Assembly: GCA_021443125.1 (NCBI GenBank)
Contig: JABUUQ010000002.1
Location: 1,201,975 to 1,207,540 of the forward strand
DNA length: 5,566 nt
Origin: Bacteroidales bacterium
GTDB lineage: Bacteria; Bacteroidota; Bacteroidia; Bacteroidales; P3
Direction of reading: 5' to 3'
The first letter of the stretch is position 1, and the number at the start of each line of letters is the position of its first letter. The notes under the pieces were generated by a model. The model made no database searches. It worked only from the letters and a program-made list of their open reading frames with translations, and was not told the origin of the DNA. Position numbers and translations under genes: made by a program. Below are positions 1-5,566 of this stretch, one piece after another.

Positions 1-755
1 CTGCCAATATACTTATGTATCAAAAAATTGGAAGCGTGGCAACAAATTATCCTTTGATAGCTTTTTCAGAAAAAAACAACAAAGCAAGAATGGGTTTTGT
101 TATAGGGGAAAATATATGGAGATGGAGAATAAACAATTTTTTGATTAACCAAACGCATAACGAAAGCGACGAGATTATTCAAAAGACAATACAACTTGTG
201 GCAGATAAAACAAAGAATTCTCATTTTCATATAGAGAAAAAAGATATTTATTCCCAAAATGAAGATGTTGTAATCAACGCCCAACTCTATAATGATAACT
301 TTGAACTCATAAACACTTCGGATGTGGAAATTGCAATAACATTCAACAACAAGACACAGAACTATATTTTTGGCAAAACATCAAACGCATATCATCTCAA
401 CCTATCTAAACTCAAGGAAGGCGAATATACATACATTGCAAAAACAACTTTCAACAACAAAACCTATTCAGAAAAAGGTTCTTTTGTTGTTACGGCTATT
501 GCAATGGAACAAAGCGATTTGAGGGCAAAGCATTCCGACCTTTTCACTTTGTCTAAAAAGACCGATGGCAAGATGATTTCACCTAAAGAAGTAGAAAAAT
601 TATATGATTTAATAAAAAACAACCCTCAAATAAAACCTATAATTCACGAAAGTATAGAAAATCGCCGTTTTATCTCACTTTGGTGGTATTGGCTTTTGAT
701 TATTTTAAGTTTAGGCGGTGAATGGTTTTTGAGAAAGTATTGGGGAAAAATATAA
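1..755 (+). CDS. C-terminal part of a Bacteroidota membrane protein, VWA/BatA-like family (5' end outside window)
   Basis: The reading frame is open from the first complete codon (3-5) with no stop before it. The ATG at 15 is therefore probably internal and the gene is cut at its 5' end. What remains is about 250 residues. Counting the ATG at 15 as residue 1, a segment with GENIWRWR (about 31-38) leads into a beta-rich, Ig-like or macroglobulin-like stretch (about 70-160, with NAQLYND and EGEYTYIAKTTFNNK). A helical region follows, then one hydrophobic segment (about 219-235) and a short basic tail, EWFLRKYWGKI. From memory, this layout matches a large Bacteroidota membrane protein with N-terminal helices and a VWA- or glutamine-amidotransferase-like core. 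In that topology the beta domain would be periplasmic and the tail cytoplasmic. The role is unknown. It lies 9 bases before cca and is probably co-transcribed with it. The family placement is recalled, not searched. Confidence 0.72.
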   Translation, partial: ANILMYQKIGSVATNYPLIAFSEKNNKARMGFVIGENIWRWRINNFLINQTHNESDEIIQKTIQLVADKTKNSHFHIEKKDIYSQNEDVVINAQLYNDNFELINTSDVEIAITFNNKTQNYIFGKTSNAYHLNLSKLKEGEYTYIAKTTFNNKTYSEKGSFVVTAIAMEQSDLRAKHSDLFTLSKKTDGKMISPKEVEKLYDLIKNNPQIKPIIHESIENRRFISLWWYWLLIILSLGGEWFLRKYWGKI

Positions 756-764
756 TTACTTGTT

Positions 765-2195
765 ATGAATTTGAAAGACAAAATAAATAACAATCTTTTT
801 ACACTTATCGGCAACGTTGCTGATGAATTGAATTTGCAGACTTATGTTGTGGGTGGTTTTGTGCGTGATACAATTATGCACAGACCAAGTACAGATATAG
901 ATATTGTTACTATTGGTTCTGGAATAGAGCTTGCACAAAAAGTAGCCGACAATCTGCCTGTGAAAAAGAAAGTTTCAGTTTTCAAAAACTTTGGAACAGC
1001 AATGATTCATTACTATCTCGACAACAAGGAATGGCAGATAGAGTTTGTTGGAGCAAGAAAGGAGTCATACAGAAGCGATTCCCGTAAACCAATAGTAGAA
1101 AACGGCACATTGGAAGACGACCAAAATAGAAGGGATTTTACTATAAACGCAATGGCTATATCTTTGAATAAGGCAACTTTCGGAGAACTTGTCGACCCTT
1201 TTGATGGAGAAGCAGACATTAAACGACAAATTATTCGCACACCTTTGAATCCGGATATAACCTTTTCGGATGATCCCCTAAGAATGTTGCGTTGCATAAG
1301 ATTTGCCGCACAATTGGATTTTTCTATCTTGCCAGAAACTTTTGATGCAATAACTCGCAACAAAGAACGCATAAAAATAATCTCACAAGAAAGAATTTGC
1401 GAAGAATTAAACAAGATGATTTTGTCGTCATTCCCTTCCCTTGCATTCAAATTGCTGGATAGATGTGGGTTGCTGGCAATAATTTTTCCTGAAATGGTGG
1501 CTTTGAAAGGCGTTGAGAGTGTTGGGGAAAAATCTCACAAAGACAATTTCCGTCATACCCTTGAAGTTTTGGATAATGTTGCAAAACAATCTGACAAACT
1601 TTGGCTTAGGTGGGCTGCTATAATGCATGACATTGCCAAACCGCTGTGTAAAAGATTTGATGCTAAGGTGGGATTTTCGTTTCACGGGCATGAGGTGAAA
1701 GGTTCCAAAATGGTGCAAAGCATTTTCAGAAGGATGAAACTGCCGATGAATGAAAATATGAAATATGTGCAAAAACTTGTTTTTCTTCACCTTAGACCAA
1801 TAGCTTTGGTTGAGGATGAGGTAACCGATTCTGCTGTAAGACGCTGTCTGTTTGAGGCAGGAGACGACATTGACGACCTTATGATTCTTTGCACAAGTGA
1901 TATAACTTCCAAAAACCTTGCAAAAAAGGCCAAATATCTGGCAAATCTTGAGTTGGTCAAGCAAAAAATGCTCGAGATTGAAGAAAAAGACAGAATACGC
2001 AACTTCAAAGTCCCAGTAAGTGGCGAAGATATAATGTACATGTATGATTTGCAGCCATGTAGGACTGTAGGAATTTTGAAAGACAGAATAAAAGACGCCA
2101 TTCTCGACGGAGAAATTCCGAATGACAGACAAGAAGCATTACAATTGCTTTATAAGGAAGCCGAAAAACTTGGTTTGACCCAAATAAACAAATGA
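765..2195 (+). CDS. cca: CCA tRNA nucleotidyltransferase, class II, with C-terminal HD domain
   Basis: This cytoplasmic enzyme adds or repairs the 3'-terminal CCA of tRNAs from CTP and ATP without a nucleic acid template. The 476-residue product has the class II nucleotidyltransferase head: GGFVRD at 30-35 and the metal-binding DID at 44-46. RRDFTINAMA follows at 122-131, then DPFDG at 144-148. The base-recognition motif DDPLRMLR is at 169-176, with Asp where the textbook form is EDxxR. A metal-dependent HD domain follows, with H264, HD at 288-289 and HGHE at 307-310. A C-terminal segment containing VSGEDIM (about 418-424) and PND completes the chain. The length suits Bacteroidota Cca proteins that carry an HD domain. 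The ATG at 765 places GGFVRD at the usual distance from the N-terminus. No Shine-Dalgarno sequence is visible. The stop codon overlaps the miaA start by ATGA, suggesting translational coupling. The HD domain could add phosphatase or phosphodiesterase activity, but that is inference. Confidence 0.96.
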   Translation: MNLKDKINNNLFTLIGNVADELNLQTYVVGGFVRDTIMHRPSTDIDIVTIGSGIELAQKVADNLPVKKKVSVFKNFGTAMIHYYLDNKEWQIEFVGARKESYRSDSRKPIVENGTLEDDQNRRDFTINAMAISLNKATFGELVDPFDGEADIKRQIIRTPLNPDITFSDDPLRMLRCIRFAAQLDFSILPETFDAITRNKERIKIISQERICEELNKMILSSFPSLAFKLLDRCGLLAIIFPEMVALKGVESVGEKSHKDNFRHTLEVLDNVAKQSDKLWLRWAAIMHDIAKPLCKRFDAKVGFSFHGHEVKGSKMVQSIFRRMKLPMNENMKYVQKLVFLHLRPIALVEDEVTDSAVRRCLFEAGDDIDDLMILCTSDITSKNLAKKAKYLANLELVKQKMLEIEEKDRIRNFKVPVSGEDIMYMYDLQPCRTVGILKDRIKDAILDGEIPNDRQEALQLLYKEAEKLGLTQINK

Positions 2196-3082
2196 AAACT
2201 CTCTACATCATAGCAGGCCCAACGGCAAGCGGTAAGACATCTTTCGCTATTTCTTTGGCAAAGGCATTGAATACAGAGATAATTTCTGCTGATTCGCGTC
2301 AAATATTCAAAGAAATGAACATTGGTGTTGCACGCCCCAGCGTTGAAGAATTGAGAGCAGCAAAACATCATCTTATTGCCACTTGGAGCATTTTTGAGGA
2401 CTATAATGTAGCACGCTACGAGAAAGAATGCATTGAGATTTTAGAAAGATTGTTCGCCACGCACGATAGTTTGGTCATGTGCGGAGGCAGTGGAATGTAT
2501 ATTGATGCCATTATCAATGGAATAGATACCATGCCCGACGCTGACAAAGCAATAAGAGATAGTTTGCAAAAGGATTTTAATGAGAAAGGTCTTGAATATC
2601 TGCAAAAACTATTGAAAGAAAAAGATCCAAAATACTATCAAGAATGTGATATTCAAAATCATAGAAGAGTAATCAGGGCTTTGGAGGTATGCTTGCAAAC
2701 GAACAAACCTTTTTCTACTTTTAGAAAGGAAACAAAACAAAAAAGAGATTTCAAAATCAAGGTGTTTGGGTTGGAAAGAGACAGAGAAGAACTTGTGGAA
2801 CGTATAGACAAAAGAGTGGATTTAATGATTAAAGAAGGACTTGAGCAAGAGACTGAAGTATTACTTCAATACAAACATCTCAACGCCTTAAATACAGTTG
2901 GTTACAAGGAGTTGTTTGATTACTTTGAGGGGAAAATTTCCAGAGAAAATGCGATAGAACAAATCAAAATCCACACCCGACAATATGCAAAACGACAAAT
3001 GACTTGGTTTAGAAAGACAGAAAACATACAATGGCTTAAAACTCAAAATAATACATTCACAATTCCATCAGATTTATTATGA
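2192..3082 (+). CDS. miaA: tRNA dimethylallyltransferase (tRNA A37 isopentenyltransferase)
   Basis: MiaA transfers the dimethylallyl group of DMAPP to N6 of adenosine 37 in tRNAs reading UNN codons. This is the first step towards i6A or ms2i6A and stabilises codon-anticodon pairing. The 296-residue product shows the expected motifs in order. The P-loop GPTASGKT is at 9-16, and DSRQ is at 34-37, whose Asp is the family's catalytic base. KHHLI (58-62) and GGSGMY (98-103) follow, then NHRRVIRALEV (156-166), LVERIDKRVDLMIKEGLEQE (201-220) and VGYKEL (236-241). The tRNA-binding TRQYAKRQMTWFR is at 262-274. The length is normal for the family. The start ATG overlaps the cca stop and the stop codon overlaps the next start, each as ATGA, so the gene is fixed within the operon with no room for its own promoter in a gap. 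Pairing with cca puts two tRNA-maturation steps under common expression. Confidence 0.97.
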   Translation: MKTLYIIAGPTASGKTSFAISLAKALNTEIISADSRQIFKEMNIGVARPSVEELRAAKHHLIATWSIFEDYNVARYEKECIEILERLFATHDSLVMCGGSGMYIDAIINGIDTMPDADKAIRDSLQKDFNEKGLEYLQKLLKEKDPKYYQECDIQNHRRVIRALEVCLQTNKPFSTFRKETKQKRDFKIKVFGLERDREELVERIDKRVDLMIKEGLEQETEVLLQYKHLNALNTVGYKELFDYFEGKISRENAIEQIKIHTRQYAKRQMTWFRKTENIQWLKTQNNTFTIPSDLL

Positions 3083-4317
3083 AAAAAATATACTCTACCA
3101 TCATAGAAAATTCTTCCTTGCTTTTGATAAATTATAAGCAAGGAAAAAAAAATTATTCCTTACTTCTAATTTTTTCTTTCTTGCTTTCATTTTCTTCCCA
3201 TGCTCAAAGAGTTGATTTTGATAACGATTCCAATCTTATATACAACCCTTCTTTCGAACAACATCTGTCTTGTCCTCAACGCATTGACCCATATGGTTAT
3301 ATGGATGAGCCTACAGCTTGGTGGCAACCTACGAATGGTTCTGCCGATTACTATAATAATTGTGGCGGAAAACAATGCCATGTTCCAAAAAACAAACTTG
3401 GAATCCAATATCCAAGAACTGGCGAAAGCATGGTGGGAATCTACACATCCTTAACGGATTACAGAGAATATATTGAAACAGAATTGAAAGAAAAACTGCA
3501 AAAAGGAGAAACCTATCGCCTATCGTTTTGGGTTAGTTTGAGCGAATTTTCACCTTCTGCAGTTGCAACTATTGGAGGATTATTTACCGATAAAATGATT
3601 TCCGATACAACTCGTATGATGCTGACACAAAACGATATAAAAGTTTCACAAAATGGAGTAAAACAAAAACTTGCAACATACTATAAGCCTCAAGTTGTTA
3701 ATCCTTATGCTAATGTATTGGCAGACACTTTGGGTTGGACAAAGATAGAGGGCGAATTTGTTGCCGAAGGTGGCGAAAAGTTTCTGACCATTGGCAATTT
3801 CTACCCTGCAGAGCAAAGCAATGTGGTTTATCCTATAGGGTTAAGAAACATTCTTCCAGGTGCTTACTATTATATTGATGATGTGGAACTGTATTGTCTC
3901 ACCTGTGGAAAACCAAAGCAAATAGGTGATATTTCAATTACTAAAACAAAGGATACAACCGACTATTCTGTTGGCAAAATCATTGTTTTGGAAAACATTT
4001 TCTTTGATTTCGACAAAAGTGTCCTACTTCCTCAAAGTTATGTTGAACTTCACAACCTTATAAACCTTTTGAACTCTAAACCAAATATGAAGATAGAACT
4101 ATCGGGCCACACAGACAACAAAGGCAAAGACAAATACAATATGCAACTTTCCTTGGATAGAGCACAGGCTGTGTATGACTATCTTATTTTGGCGGGAATA
4201 GACAAAAAGAGATTGAAATACAAAGGCTATGGAGCAACACAGCCTATTGCAGATAACAAAACAGATGAAGGAAGAGCAAAAAATCGAAGGGTGGAATTCA
4301 AAATTCTTGATATGTAA
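3079..4317 (+). CDS. OmpA-family cell-envelope protein with N-terminal jelly-roll-like domain and C-terminal peptidoglycan-binding domain
   Basis: This 412-residue exported protein probably links the outer envelope to peptidoglycan. A hydrophobic core at about 27-39 ends in SSHA, giving a likely signal peptidase I cut after A42. The n-region before it is about 26 residues, which is unusually long. Residues about 50-275 begin NLIYNPSFEQ and contain several Cys (65, 95, 100, 273, 276), WW at 81-82, and alternating hydrophobic strands. I read this as a Bacteroidota N-terminal jelly-roll or carbohydrate-binding-like domain, by recall only. Residues about 304-411 are a clear OmpA_C domain: IFFDFDKS (307-314), SGHTDN (342-347), LSLDRAQAV (357-365), GYGATQP (383-389), and NKTDEGRAKNRRVEF (393-407). 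D346 and R361 match in spacing the Asp/Arg pair that binds diaminopimelate in OmpA proteins. The ATG at 3079 overlaps the miaA stop; TTG codons at 3118 and 3124 are alternatives. Confidence 0.9.
   Translation: MKKIYSTIIENSSLLLINYKQGKKNYSLLLIFSFLLSFSSHAQRVDFDNDSNLIYNPSFEQHLSCPQRIDPYGYMDEPTAWWQPTNGSADYYNNCGGKQCHVPKNKLGIQYPRTGESMVGIYTSLTDYREYIETELKEKLQKGETYRLSFWVSLSEFSPSAVATIGGLFTDKMISDTTRMMLTQNDIKVSQNGVKQKLATYYKPQVVNPYANVLADTLGWTKIEGEFVAEGGEKFLTIGNFYPAEQSNVVYPIGLRNILPGAYYYIDDVELYCLTCGKPKQIGDISITKTKDTTDYSVGKIIVLENIFFDFDKSVLLPQSYVELHNLINLLNSKPNMKIELSGHTDNKGKDKYNMQLSLDRAQAVYDYLILAGIDKKRLKYKGYGATQPIADNKTDEGRAKNRRVEFKILDM
3114..3145. repeat. Perfect 10-bp inverted repeat with 12-base loop (possible mRNA hairpin)
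   Basis: TTCCTTGCTT at 3114-3123 is the exact reverse complement of AAGCAAGGAA at 3136-3145, separated by 12 AT-rich bases. A run of A, not T, follows on the + strand, so it is not a standard rho-independent terminator in the direction of transcription. On the - strand the following bases also lack a clean T run. It falls within codons 12-23 of the OmpA-family gene, in the atypical long n-region of the signal peptide. It could form an mRNA hairpin tuning translation or transcript stability between miaA and the envelope gene. Chance is possible in such AT-rich sequence. Confidence 0.55.
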
Positions 4318-4337
4318 GCCATGATTCATATTTTTTT
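4310..4337 (+). terminator. Weak possible terminator after the OmpA-family gene
   Basis: ATATG (4310-4314) can pair with CATAT (4327-4331), followed by an unbroken T run ending at 4337. The stem is only 5 bp, very AT-rich, and partly overlaps the T run and the stop codon of the OmpA-family gene. Its position, at the end of the four-gene run and just before a promoter-like element, is right for an operon end. The fold is too weak to be convincing, and readthrough into the lipoprotein gene is quite possible. Confidence 0.2.
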
Positions 4338-4339
4338 CT

Positions 4340-4347
4340 TACCTTTG
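4340..4347 (+). promoter_or_regulatory. Bacteroidota-type -7 promoter element (TAnnTTTG)
   Basis: TACCTTTG matches the Bacteroidota -7 consensus TAnnTTTG, in the only intergenic gap of useful size. It would start transcription near 4352-4355 and leave an A-rich leader of about 25 bases without a Shine-Dalgarno sequence, as is usual in this phylum. No good -33 TTG element is visible at the expected distance; the nearest TTG (4307-4309) is about 30 bases upstream. The same 8-base pattern also occurs by chance inside cca at 1159 and 1801, so placement rather than the motif alone supports this call. Confidence 0.55.
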
Positions 4348-4378
4348 CAAAAAATACTAACTAATAAAACTCTAAAAA

Positions 4379-4618
4379 ATGAAAAACACAAAAATCTTTT
4401 TATTGATTGCTGTATGTGGTTTATTTGCTGCATGTTCAAAAACTGTTGATTGTGATTGCTATGTAGTAAGAACAGATGCAAGTACAGGTGCAACATATGA
4501 AAAAGAATATGATATAGATGATTACGAAGGTTCTTGCAATGAGATTACCGAAGCTGACCTTCCAGTAGTTTGGGATTCTACAATGACAAGCAGAATCTTT
4601 TGCGAAGAAGACGACTAA
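4379..4618 (+). CDS. Small Cys-rich lipoprotein of unknown function
   Basis: The 79-residue product begins with a short basic n-region (MKNTK) and a hydrophobic core. A lipobox, LFAAC, places the lipidated cysteine at residue 19 for signal peptidase II. The mature chain of about 61 residues is acidic, with clusters such as DIDDYE and the C-terminal EEDD. It has four further cysteines (25, 27, 53, 75) that could form two disulfides in the periplasm or at the cell surface. The residues just after the lipidated Cys (SKTVD) do not clearly match the known Bacteroidota surface-export signal, so localisation is open. I recognise no domain. A promoter-like element and A-rich leader precede it. It lies 19 bases before hutI with no terminator visible between, so the two may share a transcript. 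Nothing in its sequence links it to histidine metabolism. The lipobox and promoter position make it a convincing real gene. Confidence 0.85.
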   Translation: MKNTKIFLLIAVCGLFAACSKTVDCDCYVVRTDASTGATYEKEYDIDDYEGSCNEITEADLPVVWDSTMTSRIFCEEDD

Positions 4619-4637
4619 CAGATAATACATCATTAAA

Positions 4638-5566
4638 GTGAAAACTCTGATAAAGAATATCAAGGGTCTTGTTCAAACAGAGAATAAGGCTCGTGAGGCG
4701 GTTTGCGGAAAAGATATGGCAAATGTAAATGTCATAGAAAACGCATACCTTTTGATAGAAGACGATAAGATAGCGGACTTTGGCACTATGGATTCTTGTC
4801 CAGCAAATGCCGATAAGGTTATTGATGCTACAAATCGTTTTGTTTTGCCTTCTTTTTGCGATTCCCACACTCATTTGGTTTATGCTGGCTCTCGAGAAAT
4901 AGAATACATAGATAAAATACGAGGCCTTTCCTATGAGGAAATAGCAGAAAGAGGTGGCGGCATAGTTAATTCTGCATTGCGTTTGCAAAAAGCATCAGAA
5001 GAAGAATTATATGATGATGCTATGCAAAGACTTGAAATGATGATAAAATACGGCACTGGTGCAGTAGAAATCAAATCAGGTTATGGCTTTACAACAGAGG
5101 CAGAATTAAAAATGCTTAGGGTTATCAGAAAGCTGAAAGAAAACTCTCCTTTAACAATAAAAGCTAATTTCCTTGGAGCCCACGGAGTACCAATGGAATA
5201 CAGAGGAAATATTGACGCCTTTGTTGATAAAATTGTTGAAGAAATGATTCCTAAGGTGGCAGACGAAGGACTTGCAGACTTTATTGATGTATTTTGCGAT
5301 AAAGGTTTCTTTACTGTTGAGCAAACAGACAGAATGTTGTTCGAAGGTGTAAAAAGAGGATTGAAACCTAAAATACATGCTAATGAGCTTGCTGCTTCTG
5401 GTGGAATACAAGTGGGAGTAAAATACAATGCTGTGTCTGTTGACCATTTGGAATATACTGGCGAAGAAGAGATAAAGTGTTTGAAAGCTTCCAAGACTAT
5501 GCCTACAATATTGCCTGGTGCTGCCTTCTTCCTTAATATGCAATGTGCTCCTGCAAGAAAGATGAT
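4638..5566 (+). CDS. hutI: Imidazolonepropionase, N-terminal 309 codons (3' end outside window)
   Basis: HutI hydrolyses 4-imidazolone-5-propionate to N-formimino-L-glutamate, the third step of histidine degradation, in the cytoplasm. The frame starts at GTG 4638; an in-frame TAA at 4623 limits upstream extension and the next ATG is at codon 27. GTG gives the family-like N-terminus KTLIKNIKGLV. Metal ligands HTH are at 77-79 in FCDSHTHLVYAGSRE. GLSYEEIAERGGGI (96-109) and VEIKSGYG (143-150) follow, then LGAH (179-182), IHANE (246-250), VDHLE (268-272) and PAR (305-307). H77, H79, R86, Y149, H182, H247, E250 and H270 fit the metal- and substrate-binding set described for Bacillus HutI, at offsets of two or three residues. 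The last metal-ligand Asp should lie in the roughly 100 residues beyond the window. The gene follows the lipoprotein by 19 bases, with no promoter of its own seen. Confidence 0.95.
   Translation, partial: MKTLIKNIKGLVQTENKAREAVCGKDMANVNVIENAYLLIEDDKIADFGTMDSCPANADKVIDATNRFVLPSFCDSHTHLVYAGSREIEYIDKIRGLSYEEIAERGGGIVNSALRLQKASEEELYDDAMQRLEMMIKYGTGAVEIKSGYGFTTEAELKMLRVIRKLKENSPLTIKANFLGAHGVPMEYRGNIDAFVDKIVEEMIPKVADEGLADFIDVFCDKGFFTVEQTDRMLFEGVKRGLKPKIHANELAASGGIQVGVKYNAVSVDHLEYTGEEEIKCLKASKTMPTILPGAAFFLNMQCAPARKM

Noticed and set aside
1159..1166. TATCTTTG, a match to the Bacteroidota -7 element
   Set aside because: It is deep inside cca with no gene start just downstream; such matches are expected by chance in AT-rich DNA.
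1013..1450. 145-residue open frame on the - strand
   Set aside because: It is antisense to the cca nucleotidyltransferase region and shows no recognisable motif or start context.
1801..1808. TAGCTTTG, a second match to the -7 element
   Set aside because: It is inside cca, nearly 400 bases before miaA, with no supporting -33 element. An internal promoter for miaA cannot be excluded but is not supported.
1428..2132. 234-residue open frame on the - strand
   Set aside because: It lies wholly antisense to cca, whose motifs are unmistakable. Its translation is rich in Phe, His and Ser with no domain pattern, as expected of a shadow frame.
3200..3454. 84-residue open frame on the + strand
   Set aside because: It is a +1-type shadow within the OmpA-family gene. 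The frame of that gene continues cleanly from the signal peptide to the OmpA_C domain, so no frameshift is needed.
4578..5543. Several - strand open frames of 65-137 residues
   Set aside because: They overlap the lipoprotein gene end and hutI, whose active-site motifs fix the real frame; none shows a domain of its own.
1..5566. CRISPR array, insertion sequence, tRNA or rRNA gene, defence or toxin-antitoxin system
   Set aside because: Nearly all bases are accounted for by ordinary + strand genes. I saw no regularly spaced repeats, terminal inverted repeats, transposase motifs or RNA gene signatures.

Overview
This 5.6 kb window looks like a piece of a Bacteroidota chromosome, most likely from the order Bacteroidales. 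Three things point there. The DNA is AT-rich, with no Shine-Dalgarno sequences ahead of the genes. A promoter-like TAnnTTTG element with an A-rich leader precedes the small lipoprotein gene. The proteins also have Bacteroidota-style architectures: a membrane protein ending in a WFLRKYWG-type tail, a class II CCA enzyme with a C-terminal HD domain, and a periplasmic N-terminal domain joined to an OmpA C-terminal domain. All genes lie on the + strand and no mobile DNA is visible.

Positions 1-4317 form a tightly packed run of four genes that looks like one operon. It begins with the 3' part of a membrane protein gene cut by the window edge (1-755). Nine bases later comes cca (765-2195), the tRNA nucleotidyltransferase that adds or repairs the 3' CCA end. 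miaA (2192-3082) overlaps it by ATGA; its product is the tRNA dimethylallyltransferase acting on A37. An OmpA-family cell-envelope protein (3079-4317) overlaps miaA by another ATGA. Two tRNA-maturation genes are thus sandwiched between two envelope-protein genes, with overlaps that suggest translational coupling. A perfect 10-bp inverted repeat lies inside the first 70 bases of the OmpA-family gene, where the predicted signal peptide is also oddly long.

Positions 4318-4378 are the only sizeable intergenic gap. It holds a weak possible terminator and a TAnnTTTG promoter-like element.

Positions 4379-5566 carry a 79-residue Cys-rich lipoprotein of unknown function. Nineteen bases after it comes the 5' 309 codons of hutI (imidazolonepropionase, histidine degradation), which starts with GTG and runs off the right edge. 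The other hut genes, if clustered, would lie beyond the window.

The region is mainly housekeeping. I found no defence system, CRISPR array, transposon, tRNA or rRNA. The points most worth a second look are the start and hairpin of the OmpA-family gene, the unassigned lipoprotein next to hutI, and the conserved-looking but uncharacterised membrane protein at the left edge.
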